Source: Flammula alnicola (lineage: Eukaryota > Basidiomycota > Agaricomycetes > Agaricales > Strophariaceae). Taken from it: 22,737 nt of DNA. Location: positions 1-22,737 of the forward strand of contig JADNRV010000603.1 in assembly GCA_015499995.1 (NCBI GenBank). The letters run 5' to 3'. The notes under the pieces were generated by a model. It was not told the DNA's origin and made no database searches. It saw only the letters and a list, made by a program, of their open reading frames with translations. This document shows, in pieces, positions 1-9,100 of this stretch (within the stretch, counting starts at the first letter, position 1; each line of letters opens with the position of its first letter). A program made the translations under genes and the position numbers.

Positions 1-74
1 GCTGCATTCGGCTTCGATCGCAGCTGCGCCACAGTATCTGCATCAAATATTCCATATTGGGAACAGACTGGCAT
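1..74 (-). CDS. possible 5' end of a gene running off the left edge
   Basis: On the minus strand an ATG at 74 with A at -3 opens a frame that stays open to the window edge for 24 codons. The peptide begins MPVCSQYGIFDADTV and continues with AQLRSKPNAA. It looks coding-like, with mixed charged and hydrophobic residues and no low complexity, but it is too short to assign to a family. If real, it is divergent from the DUF3445 gene at 387 and would share the 75-386 interval as a two-way promoter. An internal ATG at 55 in another frame is also open, so the frame choice is uncertain. Confidence 0.3.
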   Translation of the reverse strand, partial: MPVCSQYGIFDADTVAQLRSKPNA

Positions 75-386
75 GCTTGCGATAATAACTTGGCTGTCTG
101 TATCGAAACGCACTCAACGTGGACGATAAGAAGTTACCTAGGAAACATTCAGTTTCACAGTGCATTGTCTTGTTCTCGCTGACTTCGTCACGATGCATAT
201 GATTGCCGAGCTTCTCCTTATCTAATCTGGTCTAAACTAAGCGAACTTTTGGTCTTCTACTTCCTACGCCAAGGGATGCAGGTGCCAGGCACTTGTGCAC
301 ACAGTGACAGAAATACCTGAAAGTCCACTATAACGGAACCAGTCGGATTTTGCTCTTGCTCTTTTCATAGCTGCCATCTCGGCGAC
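75..386. other. intergenic, likely promoter of the DUF3445 gene
   Basis: No gene or RNA is recognised here. The stretch is presumably the 5' region of the plus-strand DUF3445 gene and, if the left-edge gene is real, a divergent promoter. A weak TATA-like tract (ctataac) lies about 57 nt before the ATG at 387. I see no other recognisable element. Confidence 0.4.
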
Positions 387-1698
387 ATGATTCACTCCCT
401 CCAGACATATTTAACACTCTGGGATTCAGAGATTAGCAACCTGTTCGCTATCACAGCCTTTGCTATCGTTATCGCCACCTTGGTCGTTATCCGATACATC
501 AGCTCGAGATTCATAAATTCCAACCCATCGAAACCCACAGACTATTTCGCATTGACGGGCGTACCCAGACCCAAACCGCTCCCTAACTTTAACATCAATG
601 AGACGAAACCGCGCCCTTATCGTCCGTTTCGTTGGGTATACCATCAGACAATGTGTAGGTGTCGTTTTTTCCTAAGATAAGATAGAGTTGCACTTATCGC
701 TCATCCATAGCCTTAATGCCTATGGAGCCCGACTGGTGGCTGGAAATAGAATCAACGTACAAGGAAAGGACGGCCCAAAGGAAAGAAATATATAGCAAGG
801 AAAGGAAGACCGTCTTAGATGCCTTTCCAGGGAGCGAACCGGCTTGCACGGAACTTATGGAGATGGTAATCCAGTTTCTTTGCGCTCGCTATCCCAACCT
901 GTTCCGCTTCGACGCTGTTAGCGGGATTTTTCACAACGGCATCCTGCGCACGACATTCGACACCAAGGCCATCGAACCTTTGGCATTTTTACTACACAAT
1001 GTGCCGGAAGACTTCGCTATTATGTTGGAAGATGAGAAGACTGGCTTGTATCATTTACGCGCTGGGATTGTCATTTCTGCTATCGGGTGGAATATCGGCT
1101 TAAAAGTCGGGAAACCACTTCACGAAATCCATGAACCTGTGCCATTTTATGAAGAGAGAATGAAGAACTCGATGGACCGGTGAGTAAATATCCATCTGGC
1201 ACTTAATTTTAGAACTGACAACTGTGTGGTAATAGTTATTTCAGCAAGATGACGTGCGATAAACCCATCCAGAGAGGTTCTTGGGGTTTCGAAGTCGGTC
1301 AGCCGCTATACCTGCAGACCAACGATCCGCACTGGTCGGCGAGGGGCGGCCAGAATCCTGACCTTGACGTCAATAACATTTACTTGCGAGTCGATTGGCA
1401 GACTCTCAGACGACTCCCAAAGTCTCGCGCTATCGTTTTCAACTTCAAGGCCCTGTTTACGCCTCTGACTCAGTTTAGGAACGAGCCATATATTCCACGG
1501 CTCGTTTCGACGATTCTTCGGGACGGCGCGCGGCCCTTCATGCAATATAAAGGGACGAATCATACTGAACACAAGGTTTTGCCTGCGCTAGATGAATGGG
1601 CAAGAGAGCAAGAGGAGAAAGGTTGGGTGCCTAAAGATTGGGCAGTCAGAACTTTGGACGAGAATCCGTTCTATCCTGGATGGGAATCTCAACAGTAG
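387..1698 (+). CDS. DUF3445 / heme-dependent oxidative N-demethylase-like protein, membrane-anchored
   Basis: Three exons, 387-654, 711-1179 and 1236-1698, join to 399 aa; introns are 56 nt each with GTAGGT and GTGAGT donors. Residues about 18-37 form one hydrophobic segment, so the protein is probably tethered to a membrane by its N-terminus. From about residue 90 to the end the sequence matches the fungal DUF3445 (PF11927) pattern as I know it: EPDWWLEIE, ELMEMVIQFLCARYPNLF, NVPEDFAIML, PIQRGSWGFEVGQPL (residues 256-270), RVDWQTLRRLP (from 297) and a C-terminal PFYPGW. Bacterial relatives are the heme-containing subunit of an oxidative N-demethylase acting on small methylated amines; the substrate of the fungal members is unknown to me. 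The ATG at 387 is the first in frame and directly precedes the membrane segment. A SAM methyltransferase follows 420 nt downstream on the same strand. The family call is firm; the enzymatic activity is inference. Confidence 0.88.
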
Positions 1699-2118
1699 TT
1701 AGGTGCCATTTTTCTTCGCGGAGATTCTATTGTTAGAAATAGAATACATACATAAATATGCTTGTAAACAAATATCCTCGAGAAATATGCAGGTTGTTCC
1801 GTTGGCTAACGGCTGGGATCGGGCTTGGATCAGCCTGTTTGTTGACAATTGGTTGAAAAGGAAGTTGTGAATGCACTGAAGTCGCGCGAAGGTAGCCGCT
1901 GCATTTTATAGCCTAGTTTTCCTCAACATATATGAGGTGCTCCTGTTATAGATTCAGAGCGGATACAGGGTTGTGCCAACACCGGGTGGTTGCGCCACAC
2001 AATCAAAACATTCCGAGTCTGTCGCATTTGGGTTTGTTGTCCAAAGGCCTCAGACTACCCATTCAAGTTCCCTCAGCGGCATGGCTGACTGAGCCTGACT
2101 CTTCTTTGAGCAACTGCC
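1699..2118. other. intergenic between the DUF3445 and methyltransferase genes
   Basis: This holds the 3' flank of the DUF3445 gene and the promoter of the methyltransferase. It has an AT-rich 3' flank around 1735-1765 and a TATA-like ttttatag near 1905. No conserved gene is seen in either strand. Confidence 0.4.
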
Positions 2119-3457
2119 ATGGCCACGTTTGCGAAATCGACCTTCAATGCCTCTATATACTCTGCATCGCGCCCAACATACCCTTCACAACTATTCGAAT
2201 ACATATTTGACTTCCACCGACGTGGATCCAAGTTGAATAAGCCACAGTGGGAAAGAGCTGTAGATGTTGGTTGTGGAACTGGTACGGGTGTCGAAACGAC
2301 ACACTTGACCTCCTTCGCCGTCTTTCTAATGGATTTTGACATACGAGATGTCTGACAGGTCAAGCAACCGCGCACTTGCAGCCTTTCCGTGAAGTTATTG
2401 GAGTTGACCCATCTCTCGGGATGCTCGAGCAGGCGCAAGCCTCTCTCGTAGGATCACCTCAAACCAAGTCAAGTGGTCCAATGTACAACTTCGCTCAAGG
2501 CTCGGCAGAAGACCTGCGCAAAGCAGTACCAGAAGACGGAAGTGTCGATCTCTTGATTGCCGGTACGTTGTGGTCGGTACACTTCTGACAACAATTTCCC
2601 AACTAATGACATACGACTCTCGAAGCTCAGGCTGCACACTGGTTTGATTGGAACAAAGTATGGCCGGAGATGAGCCGCGTGTTACGGCCTGGTGGTACTG
2701 CTGCTTTTTGGGTAAGCATTCTTCGTCACAATGCCCTTTTGTACCTATACTTATGTACCCCATCCTAGATTTATGCAGAATTTCGGCTCACGAAATACCC
2801 GATGTTGGGTCCTCTCATTACCGCATATGCACAGGGTACAGACCCTGTTCACAGCGTGGGCCCATATTTCCAGCGTCCTGGACGAACGATACTCGAACGA
2901 TACCTTGTCGACGTGCCGGAACCACCCAAGGACGGCGGATTGGAAGAACTAACGCGAGTATACTTTTGCGGTGAGTATTCGTCTCAGTCGATTACACCCA
3001 ATGCTTGTTAATAACTGATAAACGGAAAATAGGTGAAGACATCCCAACAGTCATTCCCAAAGATGCCCCGGTGCATTCCGTGCTGATGCGCAAAGAGATG
3101 AAATGGCGTGACTTGCTAGCCTACTTCCGAACATGGAGCTCGCTACACACGTATCATGAGCGATATCCAGACGACCTCAAGAAAGAGGAAGACACGAGGT
3201 TTCTCAAAGAGGACCTTCTGCATGGCTTAGAACCAAAAGGTGAGCACGCTATTATTGCACACTCGTCATCATTGTGGTTTTATTCATGCTATGCGATTTT
3301 CTGCACAGACGAACTGCAAGGCGGGGATATCGCGATTCGCTTCTGGAAGGACCTCCGCCAAGGCGCTTTGGAAGCCACGCCTGGCGCGCCGGTCGGGCCA
3401 GAGGATGTCGTTCTGGTAGAATGGCCCGTGGCGCTGCTCCTCACGCGAAAACATTAA
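2119..3457 (+). CDS. class I SAM-dependent methyltransferase (trans-aconitate methyltransferase/CRG1-like)
   Basis: Six exons (2119-2281, 2359-2562, 2626-2711, 2769-2970, 3033-3239, 3309-3457) give 336 aa; every junction keeps frame and restores family motifs. Motif I, VDVGCGTG, is at residues 48-55. The acidic residue after strand 2 is D71 in VIGVDPS. AQAAHWFDW follows at 123-131 and LRPGG at 142-146. This is the layout of Methyltransf_11-type enzymes such as yeast TMT1 and CRG1, which methylate small carboxylic or lipid-like substrates and are usually cytosolic. The start at 2119 (gccATGg context) gives the usual short N-terminus before motif I, with the family-like SRPTYP. The last intron (3240-3308, 69 nt) is a multiple of three without a stop, so its retention would add 23 residues. 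The natural substrate cannot be read from the sequence. Confidence 0.88.
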
Positions 3458-4073
3458 ATCATTGGAAGCGCACATGTAGAGGTACCCGCAGTTATGAATT
3501 TCTCTCATCCGATCTTGCAACAGATGATCTAGAGTGTAAGGGGTGGATTCAGTTCTCGACTCGTTGGTTCCACCGGCAGCGGAGGATAGTTGTAATGATA
3601 AAAATAAGCAGAGTTCGCAAGACGCTTACAGTCTCTCGTTGTTTCCTCGGGCATTTACACCCTGCCTTTCCATCATGGTCCGTTCGTCATCAATTCAGTA
3701 ATCAAGTGACTCCTATCTTTCTGACAAGTAATGCGTCCGTTTACATCGCTCTGTCAGTTCTACAATCCTCTCTACGTGCTACCGATAGGCATATCTGATG
3801 GTCTGGATGCTACTAGCTGACATTGAGCATTTCGTGCCTGGCCGACATGCGATTCCCGACTTCAACCTCAAGTTTGACGCAACCTTCTCAAATTTCCGTG
3901 ACATCGACATTGATATCTCAATGTCCTGTATAATGTTCTTAAGGGGAAGGTCATTCTAGGTAGAGCGAATTCACCCCCTCTCGATTTCTCAACTGTATTC
4001 TGTGTCTACTCTTGAAAGTAAGCCAATACCGTGACCCACGAGCTTCAACATTGACAGTGGAAATAGACTACCT
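3458..4073. other. intergenic between the methyltransferase and secreted-protein genes
   Basis: No confident gene. It contains the 3' flank of the methyltransferase and the promoter of the secreted protein. A 53-codon plus-strand ORF at 3798-3959 is listed separately. No repeat or RNA gene was recognised. Confidence 0.4.
3798..3959 (+). other. short unassigned ORF (53 codons)
   Basis: The ATG at 3798 opens a frame ending at a TAG at 3957-3959. The peptide contains EHFVPGRHAIPDFNLKFDA and FSNFRDIDIDIS, less biased than a random ORF usually is. It could be a gene remnant or a small gene. It lies outside the neighbouring exons, in the intergenic stretch before the secreted-protein gene. I do not recognise a family and cannot exclude chance. 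Confidence 0.15.
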
Positions 4074-5098
4074 ATGTTCAGAACTCTGGCAAATTGTGCG
4101 CTTCTTGCCCTTCAAGCCCTCAGCGGGATTGCGAGCCCCGTTATGACAGTAAGTCAATCGTATCAATTCGTGTCCTTCTGTTCGTCATATTCATCACTTG
4201 TTCATCGCTGGATTCTCCACAGGGCGCCGCTGAGGAGCTTGTCAGCACTCCCTACGGATTTGTCCCAAAATCAAATGTACACCTTGTTCCAAAGGGCGGA
4301 AGGGTACATCATACCGCAACCGGGGTCCAGCTCATCGGTGCAGACGGCACGATCCTCCACTCCGCCCCACTGACAAGTTCCAAACCTGGGCCTAGTTCTA
4401 CCCATTTTAACATCTCCGGTACCCTACCCACTATCGCTAAGCGCAACCTGAACTCCGGATATGTTGCCTATGCATACTGGGAAAACGTGAACCCAAGTCC
4501 CATTATTCACTTTACCACCTCCTGGACTGTCCCGCCCACTCCTGCGAACTGGGATGGTCAGATCCTCTACTACGCCAACGCACTCTTGCCCTCGTCATTC
4601 GACGCGATACTCCATCCTACATTACAATTCGGTGAAACCAATGCTGGAGGAGGCGCATACTGGGGCATCGCATCGTGGTACACTGTTGGCTCCAACGTAT
4701 ACCACACCGCACTTACCGCCGTGCAACCTGGACAGGCCCTCACGGGGTACATGGACTGGGAAAGTAGCTCAACCTCAGGATCGACCACGACGAATTTCTG
4801 GCGCTCCCTCTTCTTGAATTACGCTGGAAATTCCATCCCTGAGTCTTATCTTTACATCTCAACCACGGAGGTGCTCAACTGGGCTTATGAGGCGTTGTCC
4901 ATCTTCAATACTTTGAATGCTGGTGATTTGCCTACGGGAAACACGATGATGACCGACATCAATCTCTACACACAAGATTTTCAAAACCCAGTCCTTACCT
5001 GGGGGACGGTCAGCGATCCCAGTGATGGGATCTTCATGTCAGTCATTTCAACTTCATCGACAAATGGAGCAGTGCAGATCAGCTATCCGAATCAGTAA
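4074..5098 (+). CDS. secreted beta-rich protein, possible glutamic-peptidase (eqolisin)-like fold
   Basis: Two exons, 4074-4148 and 4223-5098, encode 316 aa. The donor is GTAAGT and the acceptor CCACAG, with a phase 0 junction. Exon 1 is almost exactly a signal peptide (MFRTLANCALLALQALSGIAS). The mature part has a short N-terminal region with STPYGFVPKSNVH, then a domain from about residue 103 rich in aromatic, Ser, Thr and Gly residues. That order (HFTTSWTVPPTP at 121-132, LQFGE at 159-163, YWGIASWY at 171-178, VQPGQALTG at 192-200, EVLNWAYEAL at 241-250) resembles the order in G1 peptidases: a wtVP strand, LQTG with the catalytic Gln, a YxAWYEW strand, a GD turn, and AEWIVE with the catalytic Glu. 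Q160 and E248 would be the candidate dyad. The resemblance is by eye and weak. The safe call is a secreted basidiomycete protein of uncharacterised family. Only two Cys are seen, both in or beside the signal peptide region, so no disulfide-rich fold is expected. Confidence 0.75.
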
Positions 5099-6159
5099 CG
5101 ATATCCTAAATTCCTTGCAATGACTCCTCCACCTTATTTCTCTGCACGATCGCGACCGCTGCCAGAGGTTGATAGTCCATGCGAACATCTTCTGCACTCA
5201 TTACATTCCAGCTAGAACGTCATGTAGCGTAGGAGAGTTATGACAGTAAAGAGTGGTATGGCTCTACCGAGTATAATGCAACAGCTTCAACATGCCAAAT
5301 ATCTTACAAAAAAAAAAAACTCCAAAATTCTAGAGGAGAAATTCCGCCTTCGTCAAAATGTGTCTCAACGATGGAATGATCAATCGATCAACGCTCCTCC
5401 TCCATGACTTATTAGTTGATCATGGAGCAAAACGTGCTCTATTAATGCAGGACAATCCAGGCCTTCGCGGATATACTGAACAATATTACTTGATGCCGTT
5501 GTAGTAAGTAGTGAGATCAGGGCAGTCGGCTAGATTAGATTAGATAGCATCAGAGGCTGTGCATGTCCCTTTGTAGACACCTTCCGCATTCGTAATGAAC
5601 TTCATCCCTGCCTTTTGCCATCGCCTGCAACGCTATCTGCACGGCTTCCCAGCTCGACGCGCATCTTCGGCGAGCATATCTGAGAGCAGGTCAGATATGG
5701 CACTTTCTAGTTCCCCCCGGTCTGAGGGAATCTCACTTATGTAACCGGAAAAGAAGCATACCTGACCGTAGACTGGAAAAGGAACTCTCTAATTGCCCTC
5801 CAAGTCCGCAGCATTTCACGCGTACTTCATCTGATCCTCGTACACTGACTGTTGAATAGGGCACCACCGGGCACCACAGTTCCATCTGAGTTGCCTCTCG
5901 CAAATATTTTGACATCATAGAAATTGATCCTTGTCAATGAACCCATCGGACCTGAGTCGGATTTTCACAAGGTTCTGTAATCGCAGCTGCTGAATAAACT
6001 AACGCTCAAGCGCCCAAGACTGAACAAGCTCGTCATCATGTTTTCGAAGCCAGACACGACTCACGCCTCGTGTCCGATAACAGATCTCCTGGCCCTGTGC
6101 CCTATAACAACGCCTCCGCCGTTGTTCCCTTCTCACACTTTTTTCGACTTGCGCCCACC
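5099..6159. other. long intergenic stretch before the giant gene
   Basis: No confident gene over about 1.06 kb. It holds the 3' flank of the secreted-protein gene, an A12 homopolymer near 5308-5319, a small inverted repeat (ctccatga ... tcatggag) around 5400-5425, gene-like minus-strand fragments between about 5540 and 5918 (listed separately) and the 5' region of the giant gene from about 5920. Confidence 0.4.
5540..5918 (-). other. gene-like minus-strand fragments, possibly a decayed or unspliced small gene
   Basis: Reading the minus strand from 5918 downward, several short frames look coding-like but do not join without stops. They are a 61-codon ORF starting MMSKYLREATQMELW, then a frame with EIPSDRGELESAISDLLSDM and AEDARRAGKPC, then frames with SWEAVQIALQAMAKGRDEV and MKFITNAEGVYKGTCTASDA. 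The last ends with TAA at 5540-5542. Plausible donors exist, but no set of introns of normal length gave me one clean frame. It could be a small cysteine-containing gene with introns I misjudged, a pseudogene, or chance. Confidence 0.2.
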
Positions 6160-6193
6160 ATGGCCAACACGAATCTTGAGCCACCCTCTTTAG
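6038..6193 (+). promoter_or_regulatory. possible overlapping upstream ORF of the giant gene
   Basis: An ATG at 6038 opens a 51-codon frame that runs past the proposed start of the giant gene (6160) in another frame and stops at 6191-6193. If the transcript begins upstream of 6038, translation from this ATG would reduce initiation at 6160. The ATG at 6160 has the stronger context (caccATGg). The transcription start is unknown. Confidence 0.25.
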
Positions 6194-9100
6194 AGGACCT
6201 CATATACGTTCTGAATCATGTTTTTCTACCCCCAAAACTACCGCAAAAGGACGACAACGATACAGACCACGACGTCGCTCTCTGTCGCTTCGCGTATAAT
6301 GCCTCCCTTGAATTTGCTGGATTTCTATCGCAATGTCAGCAGGGACAGTGGTCCATTGTGAGTCGGATGCTCAACAATCTGCTCAAAACAACTCGAAGCC
6401 TCGAGAAAGATGTACTTGCCACGAATATATTGGGCCTCGGGGACGGCGGTAAGTTTTGCTGAGGTGTACGACATTCCGCTTGGCTCACTCATCGTTCCTA
6501 CTTTATTTGATCCAGAGGTACTTTCGGTTCACATCCGCGCTCAAAATCCTGCTCTTATTCTATGCAGGCTCCGCGATATTATGATGTTTCAAATTTTCGA
6601 GGTTTCACCGTCTCCCGAGGCTGTCATGGATGTTGAAGGGAAGCTCGTCTGCTCGTATCCTGGCCCTGCCGTGGAACTTCCTCTCGATATCGCACATGAT
6701 CGCTCGTTTGTCGAACAGCTCGTCTCCTTCCTCGTTCACATGGACGTAGATCGGCTGGATGCTGAAGCGACGACAACCAAAGCCGGGTCCAAAGTCCCCG
6801 AAACACGTGGCACGACTCACCCACGATACATCTCCCAGCTCCTCAGTATGATCCTTTGCGGGATAGGAAAAGAAGCCGAAGTCGACCGTATCACGAAGCG
6901 CATCGCAGATGACGTCTGCTGGGACAGTGCTAGAAACCCTTGGCGGAGGTCGTCGCTTTGGCTTGTGCTCCGTGTAGCCATCCAAACAACCGCTGACTCC
7001 CGCGAGACGTACAAGGCATTTATGGTGTTCTTTCAAGCTCAGCTTCTCCAACTGTTTCTCGACCATGATCTTTCCAGCGAGCTGCTCCACACCGCCAGAG
7101 TAAAGACAAGTAGGCGTGTTCATAAGCTCGGCGCCTCTGCGTCTCCACGTCTCTTGCAAGTGGTGGAGACCGTCAGTCGAGCGATAGAGCAGCGTCTTCA
7201 AGAAAGATGGTCCGAAGAGCAGCGTCTACAAGCCGTTTCTCCGTCCTACACTCCAGACCCCGCTACCTTCGAAAAGGATGCCACGATATCACTCCTTAAA
7301 TCCCGCGACTATCTCGCCAAAATCATGTCCCCCGATCTTTACACGGATACCTTCACGACATTTCATCCATCCCACTTCCTCCGTCTTCGCGACAGTTATG
7401 ATTTTCACCATCCCAACGGCTTAAGCCAGGCGGTTCAAGCCGACCCTTACGTTGCTCTCGCCGACTTCGAGTTTTTTGTTCAGAAACGATTGGATGGATG
7501 GGTCATTGAGAACCGTCACGATGAGTCAGCTTGTGAGAAGCTGGGAGCGTGCTTAGACCAATATATCTCCGCCGCCAAAACTCAATACTCTTCCAACCCA
7601 GAGGATGAGTCGCTCATGCTGTTGACCATCATGGAGCTCTGGGTGGCGCTCGATGCCATCGCGGTCTTCCACTGTCCGCTTCTTTTGGACTACTCTCCCG
7701 AGATTCCAGCATCATTTTTGGATCCCCTCCTTCTTCGCCGGGCGAAATTCATCGAGCGTGCTGCTCGAATACAACTCTACCTACGCAACCGACACTCCAA
7801 AGCCACCATTGCAACCTCCATTTACTCTGATCACCTGGACCACACCACATTCGCTGTGCGTTATTTTCAACAATCATCTTCCCTTTATGCCGTCAAAGCC
7901 TCCATTGAGCGGGATGCTGCTCTTAAACGGACAAACAAACATGCAGAGCTCCAGGGAAAGAACGAGAGGCATGCGTGGCTCACCAAGGAGATTGACAGAC
8001 GACGCTGCGAATACGACGTGTTCTATAGTTGGTCCTACCATTCCAGATCATGCTATAAGTGCAAGCTCCAGGGAGAGGCCGAAAGCTTGCGTATCGACGT
8101 TCACGAGTGGCCTGTGCCAAGTAATTCTTTTGAGGCTGAAGCGGCTGTCTTTGAGCTCAAGTGTCCTCCGGTCTTCGCCATCTGGAGGACGCGGACATAC
8201 CAGATCCTTCGTGACATCGGCATGGCGCACGTCAGCGTTCAGTCAGAATTCACTCCTCATGCTCTCCTTGAGGACTATGAAGGGCTTGTGACCTGGTCAA
8301 AGAGGGGCACGTCGGGTCGCATCACCTTTGGGTCGGACACGAAATCGTTTCTCAAGTCCCACTACCGCGATGTCAAGATCCCCGCCCACGAAGACAGTGT
8401 TTGCGTCAATAACGGCCTGCACTTCAGGTTGTATGATAGCATAAAGGGGGAAAATGTCCTTTCGTCCTTCAATCTCAATCTTGATTCGTATTGCACGCTT
8501 CGTCTCCCTAAGGATGGGGAAGGGTTGTACCAGCATCTCCAGTACGCTGTGACGCACACGACCCACACACACAACGAAACCATCGTCAATCAGGGAGATT
8601 GTCCCATGAATCTAAGCATGCATGAGCAACTTGCATTCTCTAACCTTCGCTGCGGATCCCAGCTGCAATGGAAGAACATCGCCCGTGAGCTTCGATCAAA
8701 CGCATTGACCTTTTCTCGGGAAGAGGTTCATACACTCCTCACACAAGCAGCCTGGCAGATAGGACCGCTTTCCAAAGACGGGTCCATCAGAGACTGGCAT
8801 TTCGAACTTGGGGAGTTGGATTTCGGTCTTGTTTTCATTCGAGAAACCATGGACCTCTTGTCGCATGTTGAGGCCAATTGGAGTGAAGGAACAACAGTCA
8901 AGAGCATTAGTATGTCTTTCGTTTCACTGGATGAATGGAAGCTCACGCTGACGCCCTTATTCAGTTTATCTCATCAGTCGCCTTCTCACTTCCACTGTAG
9001 ATGCACAGTTGCAAGTGCGGAAGAATGGATACGCACTGTTGCGCAAAGCTCGAGAGGTAACGTATAAGTGGATGCACGAGATAGTGGATAAGCTTCAAGA

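Noticed and set aside
387..5098. Secondary-metabolite gene cluster built around the DUF3445 protein, methyltransferase and secreted protein
   Set aside because: No polyketide, peptide or terpene synthase, transporter or pathway regulator is in the window. Only the two-gene pairing is kept as a weak idea.
5308..5319. A12 tract as a retrotransposon poly-A tail
   Set aside because: There is no reverse transcriptase remnant, target duplication or element body next to it; a short homopolymer is unremarkable.
6605..7201. 198-codon minus-strand ORF
   Set aside because: It lies wholly inside exon 2 of the giant gene, whose frame is strongly supported by DUF6606 similarity, so it is an antisense shadow.
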